DNA of 64,000 nt from Rubrivivax sp. (GTDB taxonomy: Bacteria > Pseudomonadota > Gammaproteobacteria > Burkholderiales > Burkholderiaceae_C), in the NCBI GenBank assembly GCA_016719535.1, contig JADJYX010000001.1, forward strand, positions 434,001 through 498,000, in the 5' to 3' direction. The position numbers and the translations under genes are program-made. The notes under the pieces are model-generated. The model searched no databases. It saw nothing but the letters and a program-made list of their open reading frames with translations, and had not been told where the DNA came from. Shown here piece after piece: positions 41,269 through 49,442 of the stretch; the first letter of the stretch is position 1; each line of letters opens with the position of its first letter.

Positions 41269-43683
41269 TCAAGCCTCGGTGGATGCGGTGGTGGTCGCGC
41301 CGGCGCCCGGCGCGGCCTGGCGCGCACGGCGCGCGGCGGCCAGCTTGTCTTCGCGGCGCCGCGCGTGCAACGCGTCCAGCACCTGGTCGGGCGTGAACGG
41401 CGTCTGCGCCAGGCGCAGGCCGAGCGCGTCGTGGATGGCGGCGGCGATCGCCGGCGGCACGGCGTGCAGGCCGCCCTCGCTGGCCTCCTTGGCGCCGAAG
41501 GGCCCCAGCGGGTCCATGCTCTCGATCAGGCTGACGTGGATCGGCGGCGATTCGACGATCGACGGCATGCGGTAGTCGAGCAGGTTGGCGCGCACCGGCA
41601 GCCCCTCGTGGTGCTGGGTCTGCTCGCTCAGCGCCTGCCCCATGCCCATCCAGACGGCGCCCTGCACCTGGCCTTCCACCGCCAGCGGGTTGATGGCGCG
41701 GCCGCAGTCGTGCGCCACCCACAGCTGCTCGACCGTGACCTGGCCGGTGTCCTCGTCCACCGCCACCTGCACCACCACCGCGCCGTAGCTGAAGCCGGCG
41801 GTGGAGCCGACGGCAGCGCCGCGGAATTTGCCGCCCTGGGTTTCGGGCGGGGTCGACCAGGTGCCCTTGATCATCAGCGTGCCGGTCTCGGCCAGCGCCG
41901 CCTGCACGCACTGGGCAAAGTCCAGCATGCGGTCGGTGCCGACCACGCCGCAGGATTCGCCGGCCCATTCGATCTCGTCGGCCGTCACGCCCAGGCGCCT
42001 GGCCGCGGCGTCGACGAGCACGCGCTTGAGGTTCTCGGCCGCGCGCAGCGCCGCATTGCCGACCATGAAGCTCACGCGCGACGAATACGAGCCGTTGTCC
42101 TTGGGCGTGAGCGCGCTGTCGGTGGCCACCACGCGGATGCGCGACATCGGCAGCAGCAGCACCTCGGCCACCACCTGCGTGAGCAGCGTATTCGAGCCCT
42201 GGCCGATGTCGGAGGCGCCGGTCAGGATGGTGATGCCGCCGTCGAAGTCGAGCTTGAGGTGGATGACCGCATGCGGCTCGCCGCTCCAGTGCACCGGCTT
42301 GGCCGACCCGCTGACGTAATGCGAGCAGGCCATGCCCAGGCCGCGGCGCACGCCGGGCGCGGCGGGCAGCCGGCCGCGCCGCGCGTGCCAGTCGCTGGCC
42401 TTTTCCACGGCGTCCAGGCACTGCGGCAGGCCGTAGGAATTGACCTGCAGGTCGTTGAGCGTGCGATGCGGCAGCGGGCCGATCAGGTTGGCGCGCCGCA
42501 GCGCGAACGGGTCCAGCCCGAGGCGCTCGGCCATCTCGTCGAGCAGCGACTCGACCGCGAAGCGCACGTTGACCGCACCATGGCCGCGCATGGCGCCGCA
42601 GGGCGGCAGGTTGGCATAGACGCGAAAGCCGCGATAGCGCACCGCACCCAGCCGGTACAGCGCATGCAGCAGCGCGCCGGCGTAGAGGATGGTCACCAGC
42701 CCGTAGCCGGCATAGGCGCCGCCGCGCTGCACCACCTCGGCTTCCAGCGCGGTGATCTCGCCGCTCTTCGTCATGCCGATCTTGATGCGCGAGCGCGTCG
42801 CCGGGCGCGCGCGGTGGGTGATGAAGGCCTCCTCGCGCGTGAGTTCCAGTCGCACCAGGCCGCCGGCGGCACGCGCCAGCGCCGCCGCCACCATCTCGAA
42901 ATTGAGCGGCTCCACGCGGTGGCCGAAGCCGCCGCCGACGAAGGGCTTGATGACGCGGATGCGCGCGCTGTCGAGGTTGAGCGTCTGCGCCAGCGTCAGG
43001 TGCAGGTAGTAGGGCACCTGGGTCACCGACTGCACGGTGAGCCACTCGCGCTCGGGCTCCCACAGCGCCAGCGTGCTGTTGAGCTCGATCTGGCCGTGCG
43101 AGATCTCGGCGCAGTCGTATTCGCGTTCCAGCACCAGGTCGGCGGCGGCAAAGCCGGCGTCGACGTCGCCGAAATCCTGCTCGACCTGGCGTTCGATGTT
43201 GCCGGGCTTGTTGTCGTGCAGCAGCGGCGCGCCGGGCGCGCGCGCGGCCTCGGTCGTGAACAGCGCCGGCAGTTCCTCGATGTCGACCACCACCGCGGCC
43301 AGCGCGGCTTCGGCGGTGGCGGCGTCGACGGCGGCCACGGCAAACAGCGGCTCGCCGCGGTAGCGCACCTTGTCGCGCGCCAGCGGCCATTCGTTCTGCG
43401 CGATCGGGATCACGCCGTAGGGGGCGGCGAAGTCCTCGCCGGTGATGACCGCGCGCACGCCGGGCAGCGCCAGCGCGGCCCGGGTGTCGATGCCGCGGAT
43501 GACGCCGTGCGCCACCTGGCTGCGTCCGATGCGGCCCACCAGCGCGCCGCTGGCCGGCAGGTCGGCGGTATAGCGGGCGCGGCCGCTGACCTTGTCGATG
43601 CCGTCGACCAGCGGCGTGCGTTCGCCGACCGAACGCGTGGGCGCGGCCGGCGGCTCGCGCAACGCGACATGTTCGTGCTTCAT
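41269..43683 (-). CDS. hcrA: 4-Hydroxybenzoyl-CoA reductase, alpha (molybdenum) subunit (HcrA)
   Basis: 804 residues, the molybdopterin cytosine dinucleotide subunit of the xanthine oxidase family. VGGGFGHRVEPLNFEMVA and GASDIGQGSNTLLTQV are Moco-binding stretches, and GPFGAKEASEGGLHAVPPAI near residue 740 holds the active-site Glu. Order hcrC-hcrA-hcrB (rather than Thauera hcrABC) is seen. The C-terminal 35 residues are basic and then Ala/Thr-rich. The start overlaps the hcrC stop by ATGA. Confidence 0.93.
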   Translation of the reverse strand: MKHEHVALREPPAAPTRSVGERTPLVDGIDKVSGRARYTADLPASGALVGRIGRSQVAHGVIRGIDTRAALALPGVRAVITGEDFAAPYGVIPIAQNEWPLARDKVRYRGEPLFAVAAVDAATAEAALAAVVVDIEELPALFTTEAARAPGAPLLHDNKPGNIERQVEQDFGDVDAGFAAADLVLEREYDCAEISHGQIELNSTLALWEPEREWLTVQSVTQVPYYLHLTLAQTLNLDSARIRVIKPFVGGGFGHRVEPLNFEMVAAALARAAGGLVRLELTREEAFITHRARPATRSRIKIGMTKSGEITALEAEVVQRGGAYAGYGLVTILYAGALLHALYRLGAVRYRGFRVYANLPPCGAMRGHGAVNVRFAVESLLDEMAERLGLDPFALRRANLIGPLPHRTLNDLQVNSYGLPQCLDAVEKASDWHARRGRLPAAPGVRRGLGMACSHYVSGSAKPVHWSGEPHAVIHLKLDFDGGITILTGASDIGQGSNTLLTQVVAEVLLLPMSRIRVVATDSALTPKDNGSYSSRVSFMVGNAALRAAENLKRVLVDAAARRLGVTADEIEWAGESCGVVGTDRMLDFAQCVQAALAETGTLMIKGTWSTPPETQGGKFRGAAVGSTAGFSYGAVVVQVAVDEDTGQVTVEQLWVAHDCGRAINPLAVEGQVQGAVWMGMGQALSEQTQHHEGLPVRANLLDYRMPSIVESPPIHVSLIESMDPLGPFGAKEASEGGLHAVPPAIAAAIHDALGLRLAQTPFTPDQVLDALHARRREDKLAAARRARQAAPGAGATTTASTEA

Positions 43684-44150
43684 GCCTGACCTCCGCAGAC
43701 GGCCTGCACCGATTCGATGATCTTCACGTAGCCCGTGCAGCGGCACAGGTTGCCCGCCAGCGCCTGGCGGATCTGCGCTTCGGACGGCTGCGGCTCGTGG
43801 CGCAGCAGCGCCTCGGCCGACATCACCATGCCCGGCGTGCAGAAGCCGCACTGCGTGCCCAGGTGCTCGTGGAACGACTGCTGCAGCGCCGACAGGCGGC
43901 CGTTGCGCGACAGGCCTTCGATGGTCTCGATGGCCTTGCCTTCGACGCTGGCCGCCAGCGTGATGCAGGCCAGCCGCGGCTGGCCGTCGACCAGCACCGT
44001 GCAGGCGCCGCATTCGCCGCCGTCGCAGCCCTGCTTGGTGCCGGTCAGCGCCAGCGTCTCGCGCAGCACCTCGAGCAGCAGCGCCTGCTCGGCCGCGGCC
44101 ACTTCGTGGACGCGGTGGTTGACATTCAGGGTCAGCAGTCGCTTGCTCAC
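43680..44150 (-). CDS. hcrC: 4-Hydroxybenzoyl-CoA reductase, gamma (2Fe-2S) subunit (HcrC)
   Basis: 156 residues from a GTG at 44150 with GGAG 9 bp upstream, giving the standard VSKRLLTLNVN beginning; a longer ATG reading from 44222 would run through the promoter. Two 2Fe-2S centres: Cys42/47/50/62 (GCDGGECGACTVL, then RLACITL) and the C-terminal QCGFCTPGM with NLCRCTGY. It receives electrons from ferredoxin and passes them to the FAD and Mo subunits. First gene of the eight-gene hcr operon. Confidence 0.93.
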   Translation of the reverse strand: MSKRLLTLNVNHRVHEVAAAEQALLLEVLRETLALTGTKQGCDGGECGACTVLVDGQPRLACITLAASVEGKAIETIEGLSRNGRLSALQQSFHEHLGTQCGFCTPGMVMSAEALLRHEPQPSEAQIRQALAGNLCRCTGYVKIIESVQAVCGGQA

Positions 44151-44183
44151 GGCATCGGGCTCCGGGTTTTCAAAGGTGTAATG

Positions 44184-44199
44184 TGGTACCGCAATACCA
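44184..44199. promoter_or_regulatory. Inverted repeat in hcr promoter (possible LysR site)
   Basis: TGGTA-CCGCAA-TACCA, a perfect dyad with a T-N11-A spacing (44187/44199), lying between the FNR-like site and the hcrC start. It includes the GTACCGCAATACC motif shared with the had promoter. The divergent LysR gene at 44422 is the obvious candidate ligand. Confidence 0.45.
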
Positions 44200-44208
44200 T
44201 GACAAGTG

Positions 44209-44222
44209 TTGATCTGGTGCAA
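44209..44222 (-). promoter_or_regulatory. FNR-like dyad upstream of hcrC
   Basis: Minus strand reads TTGCACCAGATCAA, identical at 12 of 14 positions to the pad site (the two differing bases fall in the central spacer). Centred about 65 bp before the hcrC start codon, a sensible place for an FNR-type activator. Confidence 0.55.
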
Positions 44223-44379
44223 GACAGTGCATCACGGGTCTGACTAGCGTGCGTCGGCCGACGCCGCCGGCGGGCAAGGCGGTGCGGCCGGCGGCCGCAT
44301 GTGCCGCAAGCTCCCGCCGGTGGTGAGGCGGCAATCTAGTGCCGGGCCACCACGGGCGTCGAATGGATTGTCGGAATCT

Positions 44380-44395
44380 GCCGCATCGATGCGGC
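44380..44395. promoter_or_regulatory. Palindrome ahead of the second LysR gene
   Basis: GCCGCATC-GATGCGGC, a perfect 16-bp palindrome ending 26 bp before the LysR ATG. May be an autoregulatory operator; no second copy seen. Confidence 0.35.
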
Positions 44396-44421
44396 CAATG
44401 GGGACCCCCGGGGAACAGGCG

Positions 44422-45378
44422 ATGAACTTCCGTCAGCTCGACCTCAACCTGCTGCGCGTGCTGTGCGCGATCCACCGCACCGGCTCGGTCACGGAGGCCG
44501 GTCACCAGCTGGCGCTGTCGCAGTCGGCCACCAGCAATGCCCTGGCGCGGCTGCGCCATTGCTTCGGCGACGCCCTGTTCGTGCGCTCGCCCACCGGGCT
44601 GCACCCGACACGGGTGGCGCAGCGCATCGCGCCGCTGGTGGCGGACCACCTGCGTGCGCTCGAATCCGCCCTCTGCCATGGCGAGAGCTTCGACCCTGCC
44701 ACCGGCTGCATGCACTGGCGGCTGTCGCTGTCGGACCTGGGCGAGATGATGTTCCTGCCGACGCTGGCACGCGAGTTGCGTCGCGCCTCGCCGGGCAGCC
44801 GGCTGTCCAACGAGGCGGTCGACGCCGCGCGCGTCAGCGCGGCGCTGGAGGCGCGCGAGATCGACCTCGCCATCGGCATGCTGCTGCCGGAGCACCAGGG
44901 GGTGGTGGGCGAGCTGCTGTTTCACGAGCACTACGTGGCGCTGACGGCGGGCGACTGGGTGCCCGACCTGCCGGCAACCGGCAACCGGCTCGCCAGGCCG
45001 CAACTGGCACGCGCCGTGCTTGCGCTGGCGGCGCCGACGGCCAGCCTGCTGGGTTGCGTGCAGCGGGTGCTGGAGCGGCTGGACCTGGGCGCGCCGAGCT
45101 GCGTGCGCCTGCGCCACTACGGCGCCGTGCCCGAACTGGTGGGCGGCACCGACCTGGTGGCCATCGTGCCGCAGATGTTTGCCGACGCCGTGGCGGCCCG
45201 CCACGGCCTGCGCGTGTGGGAGCTGCCCGACGGCGCCGCCTACGACGTGATGATGATCTGGCACGAGAGCGTCAGCGGCGACCCGGCCCAGCGCTGGCTG
45301 CGCGAGCAGGTGCGCCGCCTGTTCGGCGACGAGCGCCTGGCGGCCAACGAACCGGCGCTGGCCGCCGCCCGCGGCTGA
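44422..45378 (+). CDS. LysR-family regulator of the hcr/pad genes
   Basis: 318 residues. HTH at 4-63 (MNFRQLDLNLLRVLCAIHRTG, LALSQSATSNALARLR) and a co-inducer domain; it is near-parallel in sequence to the LysR at 19861-20787 over the whole length (shared LSLSDLGE, LVAIVPQM, VWELP and DPAQxWLREQVR). It stands between the divergent hcr operon and the pad operon, so it can control both. The effector is likely an aromatic acid or its CoA ester. Confidence 0.87.
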   Translation: MNFRQLDLNLLRVLCAIHRTGSVTEAGHQLALSQSATSNALARLRHCFGDALFVRSPTGLHPTRVAQRIAPLVADHLRALESALCHGESFDPATGCMHWRLSLSDLGEMMFLPTLARELRRASPGSRLSNEAVDAARVSAALEAREIDLAIGMLLPEHQGVVGELLFHEHYVALTAGDWVPDLPATGNRLARPQLARAVLALAAPTASLLGCVQRVLERLDLGAPSCVRLRHYGAVPELVGGTDLVAIVPQMFADAVAARHGLRVWELPDGAAYDVMMIWHESVSGDPAQRWLREQVRRLFGDERLAANEPALAAARG

Positions 45379-45410
45379 CCCCCGGGTCTGCCCGGGGTGG
45401 CCGCGGCTGT

Positions 45411-45424
45411 TTGCACTGGATCAA
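45411..45424 (+). promoter_or_regulatory. FNR-like dyad upstream of the pad operon
   Basis: TTGCACTGGATCAA; the second half ATCAA is a perfect FNR half-site. It matches the hcr site at 12 of 14 and the kor/had site at 12 of 14. It lies about 160 bp before the first pad gene, leaving room for the promoter and the element at 45436. Confidence 0.55.
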
Positions 45425-45435
45425 TCCGGCAAACG

Positions 45436-45455
45436 GCATTCGGGTACCAAATTAG
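45436..45455 (+). promoter_or_regulatory. LysR-site-like element upstream of the pad operon
   Basis: Starts with GGCATTCGGG, identical to the left half of the padE operator (20806-20815), then GTACCAAATT, which resembles the hcr element. Suggests that the two LysR paralogues recognise related sites. Confidence 0.45.
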
Positions 45456-45577
45456 CGCAATTGACCGTTGCCGGCCCCCCGGGACCGCCGGCCGGCGGCA
45501 ACGCCGGGGCCGCGCGGGCGCCACGCAGCCGGACCTGCCACCCGTCACCGACCCGATCCGCACGAGGAAGAACCGCC

Positions 45578-45985
45578 ATGAAGCCCAGCCTGCAGCCCGG
45601 TGTCGCCACCGCCGCCCATGTCGCCATCGACCGCGAGCGCACGATCGACTTCATGGGCGAGAAGGCGCGCGTCTACGCCACGCCGATGCTGGTGCGCGAC
45701 ATCGAGGTCGCCTGCCGCGAACTGCTGCTGGCCCACCTGGACGCGGGCGAGGACTCGGTGGGCACGCGCGTCGAGCTCGATCACACCGGCGCCACGCTGA
45801 TGGGCATGAAGGTCGAACTGCAGGTCCGCATCGCCGAGGTGCAGGGCCGCAGCGTCACCTTCGAGGTCAGCGGCAGCGACGGCATCGACGCCATCTGCAC
45901 CTGCCGCCACCAGCGCTTCGTCGTCGACGTGGCCAAGACCGAGCAGCGCCTGGCGGCCAAGGCGCTGAAGGCTGGACTGGCGTGA
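45578..45985 (+). CDS. FlK-type (fluoroacetyl-CoA thioesterase-like) hotdog thioesterase
   Basis: 135 residues. The catalytic triad of the FlK family can be read: Thr in VYATPML, Glu in RDIEVACREL, His in ELDHTGATLMGM; SVGTRVELDHTG is the family signature. It is the first gene of the pad operon, and its stop overlaps the padB GTG start (GTGA). Oxidation of phenylacetyl-CoA by PadBCD passes through phenylglyoxylyl-CoA, which must lose CoA to give phenylglyoxylate. A thioesterase coupled to padB is well placed to help with that, or to remove stray acyl-CoAs (inference). GAGGAAGAAC lies before the ATG. Confidence 0.82.
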   Translation: MKPSLQPGVATAAHVAIDRERTIDFMGEKARVYATPMLVRDIEVACRELLLAHLDAGEDSVGTRVELDHTGATLMGMKVELQVRIAEVQGRSVTFEVSGSDGIDAICTCRHQRFVVDVAKTEQRLAAKALKAGLA

Positions 45986-48765
45986 AGACGACCGCGGCCG
46001 CGCCGACTGCCGCTGCAGCCGCCACCGGCACGCAGCGCGTGCCAACGTACTGCTACCAGTGCGTGGCCGGCCCCGACCTGCTGACGGTGAAGGTGCAGAA
46101 CGGCGTGGCCACCGAGGTCGAGCCCAATTTCTGCGCCGCCGAGGTGCACCCGGGCGGCGGCAAGGTCTGCGTCAAGGCCTTCGGGCTGATCCAGAAGACC
46201 TACAACCCCAACCGGGTGCTGACGCCCATGAAGCGCAGCAACCCGAAGAAGGGGCGCGACGAGGACCCGGGTTTCGTGCCCATCTCGTGGGACGAGGCCT
46301 TCGACCTCATCGCCGCGCAGCTCAACCGGCTGCGCGCCGAAGGGCTGACCGACGCCTCGGGCTACCCGCGGCTGGCCGCCAGCTTCGGCGGCGGCGGCAC
46401 GCCGCAGTTCTACATGGGCACCTTTCCGGCCTTCCTGGCCGCCTGGGGGCCGGTGGACATGGGCTTCGGCTCGGGTCAGGGCGTCAAGTGCTACCACTCC
46501 GAGCACCTGTACGGCGAGCTCTGGCACCGCGCCTTCATCGTCGCCGCCGATACGCCCAGCTGCAACTACCTGATCAGCTGCGGCAACAACATCGAAGCCG
46601 CCGGCGGCGTGGTCGGCGTCTGGCGCCATGCCGACGCGCGTGTGCGCGGCATGAAGCGCGTGCAGGTCGAGCCGCACCTGTCGGTCACCGGCGCCTGCTC
46701 GGCGCAATGGGTGCCGATCCGCCCCAAGACCGACCCCGCCTTCCTCTATGCGCTGATCCACGTCATGCTGCACGAGGCGCCGCGCCAGCAGCTCGACCTG
46801 CCGCACCTGGCGCAGCGCACCAGCTCACCGTACCTGGTGGGCGCGCACGGCTACTACCTGCGCGATCGCGCCACGCGCAAGCCCCTGGTGTGGTGCGAGG
46901 CCAGCGGCCGCGCCCTGCCGCACGACACACCCGGCATCCGCGAGGCGCTGTCGGCCAAGGTGCAGGTCGACGCGGTGGAGATCGGCGCCGACGACGAGGT
47001 GCTGGCCGACGGGCTGCTGGCCGGCGAGACCGCCTTCGACAAGCTGGTGGCGCACATGGCGCCCTATTCGCCCGAATGGGCGGCCGGCATCTGCGACGTG
47101 CCCGCGGCCACCATGCGCAAGATCGCGCAGGAATACCTCGCACACGCCTGCGTGGGCCAGACGATCACCATCGGCGGCAAGACCATGCCCTTCCGCCCGG
47201 TGGCGGTGACGCTGGGCAAGACCGTCAACAACGGCTGGGGCGGCTACGAATGCTGCTGGGCGCGCACCCTGCTGGCCACGCTGGTGGGCGCGCTGGAAGT
47301 GCCGGGCGGCACCATCGGCACCACGGTGCGGCTGGTCAAGCCGATGGCCGAGCGCCACGACAGCGTGCGCGCCGGCGAAGACGGGCTGATGGACTACCCC
47401 TTCAACGCCACGTCGAAAGAGGCCTGGTCGGCCAGGCCCAACATCCGCAATGCCTACAAGACGATGGTGCCGCTGACCGGCAACAACGCCTGGGCGCAGG
47501 CGCTGGGGCCGACGCATTTCTCGTGGATGTTTCTCGACGAGACACCCCATGGCCTGCCCAAGGTCGAGCCGCCCGACGTCTGGTTCGTCTACCGCACCAA
47601 CCCGGCGATCTCGTTCTGGGACACGCCGGGCGTGGCCGCCAAGATCGCGCGCTTTCCCTTCATCGTGGCGTTTGCCTACACGCGTGACGAGAGCAACCAC
47701 TTCGCCGACGTGCTGCTGCCCGACGCCACCGATCTGGAAGGCCTGCAGCTGCTGCGCCTGGCGGCCACCAAATACCAGGAACAGTTCTGGGAGCACGAAG
47801 GCTTCGCGCTGCGCCAGCCGGTGGTGGCCGCCCGCGGCCAGGCGCGCGACTTCACCGACATCTGCACCGAGCTCGCCCGCCGCTGCGGCATGCTGGAGAA
47901 ATACAACGCCGCCATCAACCGCGGCACCTGCGGCGTCAAGCTCGACGGCCCGCATGGCGACTTCTCGCTCGAACCGTCGGTGGCGCACAGCCGCGAAGCC
48001 ATCTGGGACGCCGCCTGCAGGGCCGCCAGCGCCGAGCTCAGCGAAGGCACCGAGGTGCTGGGCCTGGACTGGTGGAAGGAACACGGCCTGAAGACGCGGC
48101 CCTTCCCGCGCGAGCAGTGGTACCTGTACCCGACGGTGGTCGAGCGTGGGCTGCGCTTCGAGATGCCCTACCAGGAGCGGCTCAAGCGCATCGGCGAACA
48201 GCTCGGCCGCCGGCTGCACGAGTCCGGCATGCACTGGTGGGACAAGCAGCTCGAGGAATACCAGGCGCTGCCGCCGTGGAAGGACTTTCCGGGGTTGTGG
48301 GAGGCCAGCGTCGCCAAGGCCGGCGGCAAGCCCGCGGACTATCCGTTCTGGCTCGTCACCGCGCGCAGCATGCAGTACGCCTGGGGCGGCAACGTGGGCG
48401 TGCAGATGATCCGCGAGGTGGCCGCCAACGTGGCCGGCCATGGCGGCGTGGTGATGAACCCGCGCGCCGCCGAACGCCTGGGCCTGCAGGAGGGCGACGA
48501 GGTGGAGATCGCCACGCCGCGACGCGCCACGAAGGGCCAGGTGGTGCTGCGCCAGGGCATCCGCCCCGACACGCTGCTGCTGGTCGGCCAGTTCGACCAC
48601 TGGGTGACGCCGCTGGCCAAGGACTTCGGCATGCCCAGCCTCAATACGCTGGCCGAGATGTCGCTGGACCTGACCGACGCCACCGGATCGGGCGCCGACC
48701 TGGTGCGGGTGAAGGTGAGCAAGGCCACCGGTGCCGGGCGCGCGCGGCCGGGAGCCCGGGCATGA
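45982..48765 (+). CDS. padB: Phenylacetyl-CoA:acceptor oxidoreductase, molybdopterin subunit (PadB)
   Basis: 927 residues of the DMSO reductase family. The N-terminal 4Fe-4S ligands are Cys24/27/51/63 (CYQC, FC, VC). Molybdopterin-binding regions include GFGSGQGVKCYHSEHLYGE, where Cys may ligate Mo, and DVWFVYRTNPAISFWDTPG. A C-terminal dinucleotide-binding domain begins at FWLVTARSMQYAWGGN. No twin-arginine signal is present, so it acts on the cytoplasmic side. It performs the four-electron oxidation of phenylacetyl-CoA to phenylglyoxylate, with quinone as acceptor. The start is GTG, overlapping the thioesterase stop. Confidence 0.9.
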   Translation: MKTTAAAPTAAAAATGTQRVPTYCYQCVAGPDLLTVKVQNGVATEVEPNFCAAEVHPGGGKVCVKAFGLIQKTYNPNRVLTPMKRSNPKKGRDEDPGFVPISWDEAFDLIAAQLNRLRAEGLTDASGYPRLAASFGGGGTPQFYMGTFPAFLAAWGPVDMGFGSGQGVKCYHSEHLYGELWHRAFIVAADTPSCNYLISCGNNIEAAGGVVGVWRHADARVRGMKRVQVEPHLSVTGACSAQWVPIRPKTDPAFLYALIHVMLHEAPRQQLDLPHLAQRTSSPYLVGAHGYYLRDRATRKPLVWCEASGRALPHDTPGIREALSAKVQVDAVEIGADDEVLADGLLAGETAFDKLVAHMAPYSPEWAAGICDVPAATMRKIAQEYLAHACVGQTITIGGKTMPFRPVAVTLGKTVNNGWGGYECCWARTLLATLVGALEVPGGTIGTTVRLVKPMAERHDSVRAGEDGLMDYPFNATSKEAWSARPNIRNAYKTMVPLTGNNAWAQALGPTHFSWMFLDETPHGLPKVEPPDVWFVYRTNPAISFWDTPGVAAKIARFPFIVAFAYTRDESNHFADVLLPDATDLEGLQLLRLAATKYQEQFWEHEGFALRQPVVAARGQARDFTDICTELARRCGMLEKYNAAINRGTCGVKLDGPHGDFSLEPSVAHSREAIWDAACRAASAELSEGTEVLGLDWWKEHGLKTRPFPREQWYLYPTVVERGLRFEMPYQERLKRIGEQLGRRLHESGMHWWDKQLEEYQALPPWKDFPGLWEASVAKAGGKPADYPFWLVTARSMQYAWGGNVGVQMIREVAANVAGHGGVVMNPRAAERLGLQEGDEVEIATPRRATKGQVVLRQGIRPDTLLLVGQFDHWVTPLAKDFGMPSLNTLAEMSLDLTDATGSGADLVRVKVSKATGAGRARPGARA

Positions 48766-49442
48766 CGCGCTGGACCATGGTCGCCGACCTGCGCCGCTGC
48801 GTGGGCTGCCAGACCTGCACCGCGGCCTGCAAGCATGCCAACGCCACGCCGCCGGGCGTGCAGTGGCGGCGCGTGCTCGACATGGAATTCGGCGAATACC
48901 CCGACGTGCAGCGTGCCTTCGTGCCGGTGGGCTGCCAGCACTGCGAAGACCCGCCGTGCATGCACGTGTGCCCGAGCACGGCCACGAAGAAGCGCGCCGA
49001 CGGCATCGTCACCATCGACTACGACCTGTGCATCGGCTGTGCCTATTGCGCCGTGGCCTGCCCCTACCAGGCGCGCTACAAGACCGACCGCGCCAGCTTC
49101 GCCTACGGCCCCTCCAGCGACCACGAGCGCGCGCGCCACGACGAGGCGCGCCTGGCGGTGGCCACCAAGTGCACCTTCTGCGTCGACCGCATCGACAGCG
49201 GGCTCGAACGCGGCCTGACGCCCGGCGTCGACCCCGAGGCCACGCCGGCCTGCGTCAACGCCTGCATCGCGCAGGCGCTGGCCTTCGGCGACGGTGACGA
49301 CCCCGGCAGCAACGTCTCGCGGCTGCTGGCCGAGAACCAGAGTTTCCGCATGCACGAGGAACTGGGCACCAAGCCGGGCTTCCACTACCTGTGGGACCGC
49401 AAGGACGCCGACGACGAACGCCCCGCGGAGGCCGCGCGATGA
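48762..49442 (+). CDS. padC: Phenylacetyl-CoA:acceptor oxidoreductase, iron-sulfur subunit (PadC)
   Basis: 226 residues, a DmsB/NrfC-type protein with four 4Fe-4S motifs: CVGCQTCTAACKHAN (near 13-27), CQHCEDPPCMHVCP, CIGCAYCAVACPY and CTFC with CVNAC further on. It carries electrons from the PadB molybdenum site to PadD. The ATG overlaps the padB stop and its own stop overlaps the padD start (both ATGA). Confidence 0.92.
   Translation: MTRWTMVADLRRCVGCQTCTAACKHANATPPGVQWRRVLDMEFGEYPDVQRAFVPVGCQHCEDPPCMHVCPSTATKKRADGIVTIDYDLCIGCAYCAVACPYQARYKTDRASFAYGPSSDHERARHDEARLAVATKCTFCVDRIDSGLERGLTPGVDPEATPACVNACIAQALAFGDGDDPGSNVSRLLAENQSFRMHEELGTKPGFHYLWDRKDADDERPAEAAR

Noticed and set aside
44151..44222. 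Upstream ATG start for hcrC at 44222
   Set aside because: It would add 24 non-conserved residues, place the coding start over the FNR-like site, and lacks a ribosome site; the GTG at 44150 has one.
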